Shown here: one piece after another, positions 1-9,019 of the stretch | Layout: each line of letters starts with the position of its first letter | Numbering within the stretch: the first letter of the stretch is position 1 | Source of the DNA: Candidatus Peribacteria bacterium | GTDB lineage: Bacteria; Patescibacteria; JAEDAM01; Absconditabacterales; Absconditicoccaceae | Length of the DNA stretch: 25,938 bases | Assembly: GCA_031280545.1 (NCBI GenBank) | Contig: JAITGP010000010.1 | Coordinates: 1-25,938 of the forward strand | Reading direction: 5' to 3' | Made by a program: the position numbers and the translations under genes | The notes under the pieces: model-generated | Seen by the model: only the letters and a program-made list of their open reading frames with translations | The model's database searches: none | What the model was told of the DNA's origin: nothing

Positions 1-1533
1 GATCTAAAACAGTTTTCCACCCAATTTCTTATAGATCAGAAGATTTCATTAACTCCTGAAGAATTGATTCAAGAGCAAAAAATTCTCGAAAAGAAAAACA
101 CATTAAATAACTTACCTGATCGGTGGACAAAGGAACAAAGAGAAGACTTTCTTATTATTTCTGCAATTAATACTCATGTGCAAAATGATAATACAATTTC
201 TACAGAGGCTAAAGATAAACGGTGAAGAAAGTTTGATACTTTGATGAATGATTTAGGCTTCACCACAGCAGATCGTCTCACCAAAGACATCCAAAAATCC
301 TCTGAAGAACTGATAAGAACAAATCAACATCTCCTCAATACCTCAAATACCGTTCTCAAAGATAACCAGGAAAATAGAGCAGAACTCTTTGGAACGGAAG
401 CGTTAAATCTAGATACTCTCAAAAAACGATTTGGAGAAACAACCAAACAAAACCCTGATGAAACCGATGAAAACTATCAACAGCGTCTCCAGCTCCAGTA
501 TGAAGCAAAAGTACAAGAACAGATTGCCAATAGCGTTGCTACCTACCCTGCCCTCTTTTTGATGGAGTACTTTGATGAAAATACGGCTAGTGAATTCGCC
601 CTGAATAAAGGAAAAGATATTTCTATGGCTCATAATGATTTGGTGATCCAGGGGCTCATCAAAGGAGAGACTACTCTTCTGAGATATCAGCTTTCTCCTG
701 ACAATGGAAATCCTAATCTTGAAATCAATGATTTCCTAGATCATAAGGAGAACGATTTTTCTTTCAGTTTGCATAATTTCAAATCAACTGGATATGATCT
801 TCCTGCACAGACCAAGATCAATGAAGAACTGAAAGAAACTTATAAAAATACCCAAAAAGATCTGTTGAATACGGGGAACTTTGAAGATGTCCAGAAAGCA
901 CTCGGTGAGAAGTTTCAAGACTCTACCCATAAGCTTTTTCCTGATAAAGAGCATGCTCAACTAGCTATGGAAAGGCAAGTCCGTAAAGATGTTGCTTCTC
1001 AGAAGCTCATCCCTCTTTTGAAAGCAAGTGAAAAGAAATCTGACTACAATATCAGTGAAGAAGTGAAGAAAAATCCTGATTTAAAAGACTTCTTGCGTTA
1101 TCGAGATAATGTACTGGAGACAGCTTCTATTAATGAGGTTCAGCGTTGCACTAACATCATTGAAAAATTGACCACAATGTCTGCGGTTCCATGAGAAAAG
1201 CATACTCATCCGATCATGAAACACTTCCACCCAGCGGGTGGGAAGATGGATATCTTCTGACTTATAAAACTCTTTTCTGATGAAGGTATTTCTAGTGCGA
1301 ATCGTGATGATAAAAAGAAAGACCTTTTTCTGGGGATTGATGGATTAGAGCAGTTGATCAAGGATGATGAACAAAAGGAGACCACAAATCGGCGTCCAGA
1401 GCTATATCCTGATGCACAAAAAACTTTTGAGAAAGAGGTAGTAAATCTCCATGATAAAATAGCTGGAGAAGAAAGCCAGAAAGCTGATGATGATCTCTCT
1501 AACCAACTTAATGCACTCGAAAACCTTGCTTAA
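1..1533 (+). CDS. Hypothetical helical protein, 5'-truncated
   Basis: The frame is open from the first base to TAA at 1531-1533, giving 510 residues with the N-terminus outside the window. Three in-frame UGA codons (223, 1192, 1258) are read as Gly; under the standard code only a 317-residue middle piece would be seen. The protein is hydrophilic, rich in Lys, Glu, Asn and Gln, mostly predicted helical, with no membrane segment or signal peptide in the visible part. A short His-rich stretch (about residues 400-415) follows the second UGA. I do not recognise a family. Its stop overlaps the pyrG stop on the other strand: both lie in the four bases TTAA at 1530-1533, so the genes converge with no spacer and no separate terminator is visible. 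Confidence 0.75.
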
Positions 1534-3131
1534 CCAATCATCGCCTTCACCAACCCGACAAACAACGGATGTGGAGCTAAAGGGCGAGACTTCAGCTCTG
1601 GATGAGCCTGTGTCGCAATCATGAAGGGATGATCTTTCAATTCCACTACTTCCACTAATTCGCCATCTAAGCTGGTCCCTGAAATATGGAATCAGTTTTT
1701 TTCAAATTCTTCTCTAAAGGTGTTATTAAATTCATAGCGGTGTCTGTGTCTCTCTGTGATTTCTGTCTTCCCATACAGCTGGAAGGCAAGACTTTCAGGG
1801 TCTAGTTTGCAGTCATAGCTTCCTAGTCTCATCGTTCCCCCCTTGGTATGCACTCCCCTCTGGTGTTCCATGAGATGCACGACATTATGCTGTCCCTCAG
1901 GGGAGAATTCCTCACTATGAGCATCTTGGTATCCTAGGACATTTCTAGCGAAGTCGATCGCCATGATTTGGGATCCGAGACAAATCCCGAGGTAAGGCAC
2001 CTTATGTTCTCTAGCATATTGGGCAGCTAGGACCATTCCTTCGATTCCTCTATTTCCAAATCCCCCTGGGACGACGATTCCATCGTAGTCTGCCAAGATT
2101 CCTGTTCAGTTTTTTTCTAATTCTTCAGCATTTACAAAAGAAATCTTGATTTTGATGTCATTTCGGTAGCCAGCCACTTTGAGTCCTTCATTGAGGGAAT
2201 AGTAGGCGTCTTCAAGTGCACAATATTTTCCAACCATCGCTATTTTTTTCACTGTTGTGGAGTTTTCAATATGTTGGACTAGTCCTTCTCGTTTGGACAT
2301 ATTGAAAGGTTTTTGAGCGAGATTGAGTTTTTGGAGGAGGATGTTTCCTAGAGCGTGTCCCTGATAATTTACGGGCACTTGGTAGATAGATTTTACGGTT
2401 GGAGACGGGATTACGCAATTTTCCTCTACTCCTGTCATGAGAGAAAGTTTATGAATCAGATTTTTTTCGATAGGTTTATCTGCTCTGACTACGAGAATAT
2501 CTGGTTCAATCCCTCTGGCACGTAAATCACGTACAGAATTTTGAGCGGGTTTGGTTTTAAGTTCTCCAGAGGCTCCTAAGTAAGGTAAGTAAACGAGATG
2601 GATAAACAGTACGTTCTCCTCACCTAGTTCATGACGAAGTTGGCGGACCGATTCAATGAGATATTCGTTTTCCATATCCCCAACCGTTCCTCCGATCTCT
2701 ACCAGAGAAATGTCAGGTTTGAATCAATCCTTCTCCGCAGCTTCGTGCGGGGCGAGTATCTTTTCTTTTACAAGTTTGGCTACATGGGAAACTACTTGTA
2801 CAGTTTGACCAAGGTATTCCCCTTTTCTTTCTTTTTCGAAAATTTCCTGATAGATTCTTCAGGTTGTTCGTGATGAATTACTATTTAAACTGGTATCAAT
2901 ATATCTTTCGTAATGTCCTATATCTAAGTCGGTCTCTGCACCGTCATCTGTCACGAAAACTTCACCGTGTTCAAGTGGATTCATGGTCCCGGGATCTACA
3001 TTGAGGTATCCATCAAATTTTTGCATAAAAATCTGATACCCAGCCGATTTGAGGATTGCACCGATACTTGCACCGGTAATTCATTTTCCAATTCCAGAGA
3101 GAACTCCTCCTGTCACACAGATAATTTTCAT
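1530..3131 (-). CDS. pyrG: CTP synthase
   Basis: Makes CTP from UTP, ATP and glutamine in the cytoplasm (last step of de novo pyrimidine synthesis). The protein has 533 residues, close to the usual 530-550. The N-terminal synthetase domain starts with an [19 protein letters not shown] P-loop and has [20 protein letters not shown] and IEVGGTVGD-type motifs (here VEIGGTVGD). The C-terminal class-I glutamine amidotransferase domain has the nucleophile Cys in GICLGSQ and the His and Glu of the late AHPE motif. Five UGA codons (3081, 2859, 2724, 2106, 1692; low coordinate of each) are read as Gly. The first is the invariant Gly of the GKG motif, so UGA must be Gly here. The ATG at 3131 is chosen because it begins the conserved MKIICVTGG start; a TTTTACC element lies 17 nt upstream. 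It sits 71 nt behind hpt on the same strand and may be co-transcribed with it. Confidence 0.97.
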
Positions 3132-3202
3132 CGTTAAGTTTTTTAGTGGGTAAAATTATCTGTATTCTTTTTTTTTCGTTTTTCAAGAGGAAGTGGATTT
3201 TT

Positions 3203-3715
3203 TTATGGCGTATATACCCCCACATAAGGGAGATTGCGGTACTGTTCATCATAATCAAATCCATATCCTACCACAAACACATCAGGAATCACTTTCCCGA
3301 CGTACTCTGGTTGGAAGTCTTTCGTTCTTTTGGAAGGTTTATCTAGGAGGGAAACTACTTTCAGACTTTTTGGATGTTTATTTTGGAGAAAAGAGCAGAC
3401 ATTTACCATAGTGGTTCCCGTATCTATAATATCTTCTACGATCAAAACATCGCGGCCCGTGATAGAAATATCGGTATCTAGTTCGATGTGGATATTCCCG
3501 CTGGAAGCCATTCCCGTATAACTACGGACTTTCATATAAGAAATTTCTACGGGAAGTGTGATCTGTCTCATGAGATCAGAGAGAAAAGGCTGACATCCTT
3601 TGAGGATCCCGATCAGTAAGAGCGAACGACCTGCGTAGTCGGTGGAAATCTGTTGACCCAGGGTGGTGCAAAGCTCCTGCAACTCTGAGGCGGTGAGATA
3701 AGGGGTAATAGACAT
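3203..3715 (-). CDS. hpt: Hypoxanthine phosphoribosyltransferase
   Basis: Salvages hypoxanthine (and often guanine) by joining it to PRPP to give IMP/GMP in the cytoplasm. The 170-residue length is typical. The PRPP-binding signature VLIVEDIIDTGTT is at about residues 89-101; the flexible-loop SYTG motif and the late VVGYGFDYDE..RNLPYVG tail are characteristic of bacterial HGPRT. No UGA codon occurs in the frame. The upstream slipin gene is separated from hpt by a hairpin terminator whose T-tract runs into the TTTTATC leader element of hpt (3735-3741), 19 nt before the ATG. Thus hpt probably has its own transcript or relies on readthrough. pyrG follows on the same strand. Confidence 0.95.
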   Translation of the reverse strand: MSITPYLTASELQELCTTLGQQISTDYAGRSLLLIGILKGCQPFLSDLMRQITLPVEISYMKVRSYTGMASSGNIHIELDTDISITGRDVLIVEDIIDTGTTMVNVCSFLQNKHPKSLKVVSLLDKPSKRTKDFQPEYVGKVIPDVFVVGYGFDYDEQYRNLPYVGVYTP

Positions 3716-3733
3716 GCGTGGATGATGATTAAG

Positions 3734-3765
3734 AGATAAAAAAAGATCGCTAATGAAGCGATCTT
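3734..3765 (-). terminator. Rho-independent terminator of the slipin gene
   Basis: A perfect 9-bp stem (3743-3751 with 3757-3765, loop of 5) is followed on the minus strand by a run of seven T. It lies 14 nt beyond the slipin stop codon. The T-run also contributes to the TTTTATC element of the hpt leader. Confidence 0.85.
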
Positions 3766-3779
3766 CTCCTAGTAGTTGA

Positions 3780-4544
3780 TTATTTTTTGAGAAAGTCTCC
3801 GACTCCTTTGATGGCCTCTAAAATTTCCACAGGCACCATCCAAATCGTGGTATTACTCTGGTCTGAACTTATATCGTTGATAGATTGGAGTGTACGAAGG
3901 TGTAAAGCTCCTGGAGTTCTAGCGAGCATTTCAGCAGCTTGTTGAAGGTTTTCTGCAGAGGCAAGTTCCCCTTCTGAAGTGATAATTTTTGCTCTTTTTT
4001 CTCTTTCAGCCTCCGCCTGTTTTCCGATGGTTCTCTGAAGGTCAACAGGAATATTGATGTCTTTGAGTTCTACAGACATTACTTCTACTCCTCGGGCATC
4101 AGATTTTTCATCTACTATTTCTTTAATTTTGTGGCTGGCTTCTTCTCTCTTTGCGAGCAGTTCATCCAATTCAAACTGTCCTATAATATTTCTCATGGTC
4201 GTCTGAGCAAACTGGGTCATAGCGTAGTCAAGATATTTTACGTTGATAACCGCTTTGTAAGCATCAGATTCTCTGATTTTGTAGTAGATTACGGCGTTGA
4301 TCGTACAAGAGATGTTGTCTTTGGTCATCGCTTCCTGAGAAGGCACGTCCACAGCTTTCTCTCTGACATCTACGGTAGTGGTCGTCTGGATAAAAGGAAT
4401 GACAAAATTCAGTCCAGGATTCAGGATGTAGGAATACTTTCCTAGAGTAAAGGTCACTTTTCTCTCGTACTGTTTTACAATTTTAACCGTAGCACAGAGA
4501 AGAATAAAGACAACAATTGCAATAATTGTGATGAGTGGTCCCAT
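3780..4544 (-). CDS. Slipin / stomatin-like band-7 (SPFH) protein
   Basis: A membrane-anchored SPFH protein of 254 residues; members of this family form oligomeric scaffolds at the inner membrane and often work with NfeD-type proteases (none is seen next to it). One N-terminal membrane segment (about residues 4-22) is followed by the band-7 domain: YERKVTFTLGKY, LNPGLNFVIPFI, VDVREKAVDVPSQEAMTKDN and the helical AEAEREKRAKIITSEGE segment typical of slipins. The start ATG at 4544 has a promoter (TTGACC-N16-TATACT) and a TTTTATC element 16 nt upstream. There is no UGA in the frame. It is transcribed away from pheT; the shared intergenic region holds both promoters. Confidence 0.92.
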   Translation of the reverse strand: MGPLITIIAIVVFILLCATVKIVKQYERKVTFTLGKYSYILNPGLNFVIPFIQTTTTVDVREKAVDVPSQEAMTKDNISCTINAVIYYKIRESDAYKAVINVKYLDYAMTQFAQTTMRNIIGQFELDELLAKREEASHKIKEIVDEKSDARGVEVMSVELKDINIPVDLQRTIGKQAEAEREKRAKIITSEGELASAENLQQAAEMLARTPGALHLRTLQSINDISSDQSNTTIWMVPVEILEAIKGVGDFLKK

Positions 4545-4575
4545 GAGTAAAGAATAGAAAGATAAAACTGACTTT

Positions 4576-4603
4576 AGTATAGGAAAATCTCCTTCAAGGT
4601 CAA
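4576..4603 (-). promoter_or_regulatory. Promoter of the slipin gene
   Basis: Minus strand: -35 TTGACC (4603-4598), 16-nt spacer, -10 TATACT (4581-4576). The predicted start is near 4569, giving a leader of about 25 nt that begins with the TTTTATC element. Confidence 0.7.
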
Positions 4604-4648
4604 ATCTTTTTGGAGTTTTTTTATTATGACCGCTTTTTGGATTTTTGC

Positions 4649-4676
4649 TTGAAAGTATCGCTAACTTTGCTATACT
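4649..4676 (+). promoter_or_regulatory. Promoter of the pheT 5' half
   Basis: -35 TTGAAA (4649-4654), 16-nt spacer, -10 TATACT (4671-4676). The transcript would carry a leader of about 110 nt that includes a palindromic repeat (4701-4757) before the ATG at 4796. Confidence 0.65.
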
Positions 4677-4703
4677 ACCCTCAACGTATCATCCAACCGT
4701 TCA

Positions 4704-4731
4704 TCATTCTGAGTGTTAGCGAAGAATCTAG
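4704..4731. repeat. 28-nt dispersed repeat, copy A (in the pheT leader)
   Basis: TCATTCTGAGTGTTAGCGAA followed by GAATCTAG. A second copy with four differences lies at 18880-18907. Here the repeat forms one arm of a larger palindrome: CATCATT near 4702 pairs with AATGATG near 4750. It therefore looks like a REP/MITE-type element placed between promoter and start codon. Confidence 0.6.
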
Positions 4732-4795
4732 AATCGCTCCTCGCAATGATGAGCTGACGGTAGGATATTCAGTCTTTTATTCTTCTTTTTTACCT

Positions 4796-6151
4796 ATGAA
4801 ATATTTATCCTCCCTTATCAAAAAGTACATTTCCGTCAACGACACCACCGAGAATATCGCCAATAATCTCATTCTCAAAACCGTGGAAATCGAGGAAATC
4901 ATCAAACGTGAACTCGCCCCAACTATCGTCATCGGAAAAATTCTGAAAACTGAACCTCACCCCGATAGCGACCATATGAATATTTGTCAGCTCGACTGCG
5001 GTAGTAAAGGACAATTTCAAATCGTCTGCGGAGCTCAAAATGTCGTAGACGGGCTTTTCGTCCCTGTCGCTCTGGAGGGAACTACTTTTGAAAAAGCGGG
5101 AATAACGATTGCGAAAAGGATGCTTCGTGGTGTGGAAAGCAACGGAATGATTTGTTCCAAGTCTGAACTGGGAATTAACGAAGATACCGAGAACCCTCGA
5201 ATTTGGGATTTATCTCAGGATTTGGAGGTGGACGAAAACGATTTGGGAACGCCCCTCGCTGAGAAATTTGAATGGCTCAATACGTTCGTCCTCGATGTAG
5301 ATAATAAAGGACTCACGAATAGACCTGATTTGACGGGACATTTTGGGGTCGCTTGGGAACTCAATGCGATGTACTTCCCACAGGGGAAAATCAATTATAG
5401 CAAGCTCCCCGATTATCAGAAAGCCTTTGAAACAACCAGCATTTTGGACCTTTTAGAGCATACAGAAAAAAAAGGTAAAAAGCAGATTATCGCCGAAACG
5501 CAAGGATTGAACAATTATATCTTGCTGGAAATCAACGATGTAGAAGTAAAAAAGGCTGACTTCTTTATGAGGTTGCAGACCTTGGATTTGGGGAACGGAC
5601 CCATCAATAATTGGGTAGACTTCTCCAACCTTTTTATGAATATCACGGGGCAGCCGGTGCATTTCTTTGATGCCGATAAGGTGGAAGGAAATATCATCGT
5701 GAGAAATGCTAAAGACGGTGAGGAATTCACCGACCTCTTCGGGAAAACGCATAAACTCATTGCTCAGGATATCGTCATCGCTGACGAAAAGAAATCCCTC
5801 TGCCTCGGTGGAGTAATGGGAGGAATGAATAGCGGAGTGACTGATGAGACGAAGAACATTCTCATCGAAATCGCCAATTTTGACCCTGTGGCATTGAGAA
5901 AGACAGGGGTTCGTCTTGGACTGAGGACGGATAGTGAATTGAGGAATGAAAAGAATATCAATCCGATGTATTCTCTCTATTGTTTATTGCTGTTGCTTGA
6001 TGAGCTGAATTATTATAAGAAGTCGCTTGGAAATTTTGAGATTGGTGGATTGAGTTCATATGTGAAGCCAGATTTGCATCCTATGCCTGCAAAGAATATC
6101 ACGGTAGATTGGGAGAAGATGGAGAGGCTGATTTTTGGAAAAAGTGAATAA
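4796..6151 (+). CDS. pheT: Phenylalanyl-tRNA synthetase beta subunit, N-terminal half (split gene)
   Basis: The first 451 residues of PheT, which with PheS charges tRNA-Phe. Domains in order: the N-terminal segment, the EMAP-like tRNA-binding fold (about residues 40-150; ILKTEPHPDSDHMNICQLDCG, QIVCGAQNV, MLRGVESNGMICSKSELG), then the B3/B4 editing domain with NRPD, GGVMGG and LRTDSELRNEKNINP. It ends in the first strand/helix of the B5 domain (ITVDWEKMERLIFGKSE) with a TAA stop. The missing rest of B5 begins at 7602. The ATG at 4796 is chosen because it starts the conserved MKYL.SLIKKY N-terminus; upstream codons to 4610 fall in promoter and repeat DNA. No UGA occurs in 451 codons, although the C-terminal half has some. 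pheS is not in the window. Confidence 0.93.
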   Translation: MKYLSSLIKKYISVNDTTENIANNLILKTVEIEEIIKRELAPTIVIGKILKTEPHPDSDHMNICQLDCGSKGQFQIVCGAQNVVDGLFVPVALEGTTFEKAGITIAKRMLRGVESNGMICSKSELGINEDTENPRIWDLSQDLEVDENDLGTPLAEKFEWLNTFVLDVDNKGLTNRPDLTGHFGVAWELNAMYFPQGKINYSKLPDYQKAFETTSILDLLEHTEKKGKKQIIAETQGLNNYILLEINDVEVKKADFFMRLQTLDLGNGPINNWVDFSNLFMNITGQPVHFFDADKVEGNIIVRNAKDGEEFTDLFGKTHKLIAQDIVIADEKKSLCLGGVMGGMNSGVTDETKNILIEIANFDPVALRKTGVRLGLRTDSELRNEKNINPMYSLYCLLLLLDELNYYKKSLGNFEIGGLSSYVKPDLHPMPAKNITVDWEKMERLIFGKSE

Positions 6152-6240
6152 AAAAACTGAATTTGAACATAGGGTGAAATTAACCATAGAGGGAATATAT
6201 TTTATAAAGCCCTTTTTACCCCTTTTAACTATCTCCTCAT

Positions 6241-6921
6241 ATGAAAAGAGTAATCATCACCGGTGGAAGCACGGGACTAGGACAAGAACTTTCCAAACAA
6301 TTCCTCCAACAAGGACGAGAAGTGGTCTGCCTCTCCAGAACCAAACCACCACTTGATGTCGCACATCTGGAAACTGACTTTACGGATAAGGGAAGTATTG
6401 CTCAATCCGTAGCCACTCTCAAAAAGCAATATGCAGATTTTTCTGTAGTTATCTGTTGTGCGGGGATTGGCTACATTGAGAAGTTGGAAGAAATGAACTA
6501 TGAACATACTCAAGCAATGTTTGATGTAAACTTGATTGGTCAGAGCTATCTTCTTTCGGGATTGGCTGAAGAAATCAGACACAATGTCGCCGATTTGGTG
6601 TTTATCGGGGCGACGATTGGGTTCAAGTGAAATGAATATATGCCGATGTATAGCGTGTCGAAACGAGGATTGAGAGGTTTGGTAGAGAATTGGAGAATGA
6701 CGTTGAAAGGCAATAAAAATAGGATATTGGAAGTTTCTCCGTGAGGAATGGACACCGAATCCAATATTTGACCAGAAGGAAGAGAAATGAAAATTGCGAG
6801 TGATACGGGAAGGCAGGTTGGGACGATGTTATCTGCTTCCAAAATAGCGGAATTTGTATATTCGTTAACTCAACTTCCAAGCAATATGGAGATTTCCTCG
6901 GTGATAATCAATAGAAAATAA
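6241..6921 (+). CDS. Short-chain dehydrogenase/reductase (SDR), inserted between the pheT halves
   Basis: A 226-residue classical SDR, an NAD(P)-dependent oxidoreductase with a Rossmann fold; the substrate cannot be told. Visible motifs: the nucleotide-binding TGGSTGLG near residue 8, CCAGIG (the NNAG-like motif) near 79, the catalytic YSVSK (YxxxK) near 138-142 and SPGGMDTE after it. Three UGA codons are read as Gly, one of them in the SPGGMDT motif where Gly is standard. The leader holds TTTTACC 20 nt before the ATG. It is followed 44 nt later by the NYN gene. Its position inside pheT implies insertion or recombination. Confidence 0.9.
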
Positions 6922-6965
6922 ATCAGCCTTTTTATCTCTTTTATACTTTACCAATTAAGTCTTTC

Positions 6966-7475
6966 ATGCATATTCTTTACATTGATGCACAAAATATCCA
7001 CAAATCCACTCAAGAAATGGGACGAATTATTGATTGGTGAGAGTTTTTGGCTTATACACAGAGAAAATTCAATATCAATACAGCAAAGATCTTTTTCGGC
7101 TATGTTGCGAAATATGAAACACTTTACCAACAACTGCGTACTCTTTGATATGAAATAATCTTCAAAGAAACAATGATATTACCCAATGGAGACACCAAAT
7201 GAAATGTTGATATTGATATCGCAATTCATAGTATTTTAGATGTCGTAGAGTGATGATTAAGTAAAGCATATCTAGCAAGTGGAGATGGTGATTATAATAC
7301 TCTCGTAGACTTCTGGAGAAAGAGAGATGTCTTAGGTAGAGTGTTAATTCCTCATAGAGAAAAAGCCTCAAAACTACTAAAAAAATCTGCTTGACCAGAT
7401 ATTCAGGTTTTGGAAGATATAAGATACTTCATAGAAAAGAAAAATCCCTCCGCTTCGCAGAAGGACTTCTCATAG
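6966..7475 (+). CDS. NYN-domain (PIN-like, LabA/DUF88 type) putative ribonuclease
   Basis: A 169-residue protein up to a TAG at 7473. NYN domains are PIN-like metal-dependent RNases. Visible acidic motifs: LYIDAQNI at the N-terminus, KGNVDIDIAIHSI in the middle and YLASGDGDYNTLVDFWR, matching the conserved Asp positions of the family. Six of its twelve glycines are UGA, a far higher share than in neighbours such as pheT-N (none). The TAG lies in a 33-nt repeat-like insert (7446-7478). Beyond it the same frame stays open for another 24 sense codons to TAA at 7548, encoding a basic, coding-like tail, so the gene may be C-terminally truncated. It sits with the SDR gene between the pheT halves. 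The RNA target is unknown. Confidence 0.85.
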
Positions 7476-7478
7476 GGG
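7446..7478. repeat. 33-nt hairpin-like element at the 3' end of the NYN gene
   Basis: Begins CCCTCCGCTTCGC and ends CTTCTCATAGGGG, with CCCT/AGGGG and AGAAG/CTTCT arms. It is exactly 11 codons, lies in frame and contains the TAG that ends the NYN protein. A related element in recG (12441-12475) shares TTCGC and CTTCTCAT(A)GGGG. Confidence 0.45.
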
Positions 7479-7550
7479 AGAAAGATAATTGCTCTCTACA
7501 CCCATCGTGAACATATTTATGATACTCAAAAAAAACAAAAAATCAAGTAA
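7476..7550 (+). other. In-frame coding-like extension downstream of the NYN-gene TAG
   Basis: After the TAG at 7473 the same frame reads a basic tail including KIIALYTHREHIYDTQ and ends at TAA 7548-7550. This is probably the former C-terminus of the NYN protein, cut off by the repeat-borne TAG. Readthrough is the alternative. Confidence 0.4.
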
Positions 7551-7601
7551 AAATGCACAAAATTTATTTCAGCCTTTTTTTACCCCTTTTTTATCCTACC
7601 A

Positions 7602-8873
7602 ATGGCAAACGAAACGTTCACAGAAAAAGCTAAAACAATTCTGACCGCTTTAGGATTTCAAGTCCACGAAAATACGATAACTGCTCCGATTTGGAGAGGT
7701 CCCGAAGATATGAATATTCCCGAAGACATCACTGAAGAAGTAGCGAGAATTCGAGGCTACGAACACGTGGAAAATACCCCCGCAAAGACCGAAATCAAAA
7801 ATCAGGCGTTTAGTGGTATGGTGCAGAATATGAGAATCACGGAACAAGTCCTCGTAGAAAGGTGCAGATGTCTGCAAACCGAAACGTATCCTTGGGTCAG
7901 CGAGAAGATGGTCGAGCCTTTTTTACAACCCCTTCGCCCTACAGGCACCCCGCTGTATAGCGGAGAAAACTCCGAATCACAGTTTACTCCCCTGTCAGGG
8001 GGAGAGGGAGGAGGACGAGCCAAGAGTAGGACGACGGAAGAGGGGGTTGCTTCACGTCTTCTGGAACTGCAAAATCCCGTAAATCCGGAATGCCCGCTTC
8101 TTCGCGACAGTTTCATTTATCAATTTATCCAAATCGCAAATAAAAATGCGAAATTCTTTGATGAGTTCAGCATTTTCGATACGGGAAAAATCCGAACCAC
8201 GAACGCACCTCACAATGACGAAGCCAAGGAATTCGCTAAAGCTCATCTGGACGAGCAATTCCATACGGGAATTTTACTCTACAAAAAATCAGCGAAATCC
8301 CGAGAGGAAGATACGCTTTTAGAAGCAAAAGGTATCGTGCAGATGCTCTTGAATGGATTAGAACTTGACGGAGAAATCAGCTATGAAGCGACAACTCTCC
8401 CATACTTCCACCCGAAAAAGCAAGGGAACATTCTCTACAAAGGAATAAAAATCTGACTTTTATGAGCATTTCACCCGCTCATCTTGAAAGACCATAAAAT
8501 CCCAGAAAACGCCAACACTTGCTTCGTAGAACTCAATCAAACTGTCATTGAGGAGATCAGAAGCCAGCTTGGAGAGAGGACGTATACCTACGAAACCATC
8601 CAAGACCAGATTCTGCGAAGAGATTTGAGTTTTGTCCTTGATGAGCAGTCAGATTTTTCCGAGCTCTTTAAAAGAATCAAATCTATCCCTGAAATCAAAG
8701 AGGTTGAAGTATTTGATGTGTATCAAGGGGAGAATTTACCAGCAGGAAAAAAGTCTGTTTCTCTTCAGATTAAGTTTGTGGGAGATGGGAATATGAGTAG
8801 CGAAGATATTACCTATGTAATGAATAAGGCGATTAAGGCGGGAGAAAGTGTGGGAGCGAGTTTGAGAGGATAG
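7602..8873 (+). CDS. pheT: Phenylalanyl-tRNA synthetase beta subunit, C-terminal half (split gene)
   Basis: 423 residues that continue PheT where the 4796-6151 product stops. They comprise the rest of B5 (ILTALGFQVHENTITAPIWR, EDITEEVARIRGYEHVENTP), the B6/B7 catalytic-like core and the C-terminal FDX-ACB anticodon-binding domain (about residues 330-423, ending GASLRG). Two UGA codons at 8454 and 8463 give GLLGAFHP, the conserved G..G..HP segment, again Gly. Its own ATG follows TTTTACC by 17 nt, so it looks independently translatable. About 42 residues (near 108-150, PFLQPLRPTGTP to TTEEG) replace a normal short loop and are encoded by GC-rich palindromic DNA (7926-8049). Whether both halves assemble into working PheT cannot be told from sequence, but both keep conserved motifs. 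Confidence 0.9.
7926..8049. repeat. Palindromic repeat-like insert inside the pheT 3' half, in frame
   Basis: Outer arms CAACCCCTTC (7926-7935) and GAAGAGGGGGTTG (8037-8049) enclose two smaller hairpins: CCGCT-GTAT-AGCGG (7950-7963) and CTCCCCT-GTC-AGGGGGAG (7987-8004). The segment is GC-rich against an AT-rich gene. Its translation (TPLSGGEGGGRAKSRTTEEG and neighbours) is low-complexity and has no counterpart in PheT. Confidence 0.6.
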
Positions 8874-9019
8874 TTTTATCAACGACCTATGTATAAAATG
8901 CCCCTTATCAGACCAGCACAACCAGCAGAGTTGAACCGTTTTTGGTGAGAAACCCACAGAAATTGGAGGAAAACCCTACACAGAAATCTGATTTATTTTT
9001 ACCTAATCCCTTCCCCAAA

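Noticed and set aside
4610..4795. Upstream extension of pheT-N to an ATG-like start at 4610
   Set aside because: The stretch covers the promoter and a palindromic repeat, and lacks PheT homology; the conserved N-terminus starts at 4796.
6152..7601. Intein or group I/II intron as cause of the pheT split
   Set aside because: The insert holds two ordinary genes with their own starts and stops; no homing endonuclease, reverse transcriptase, splice blocks or intron core motifs are visible.
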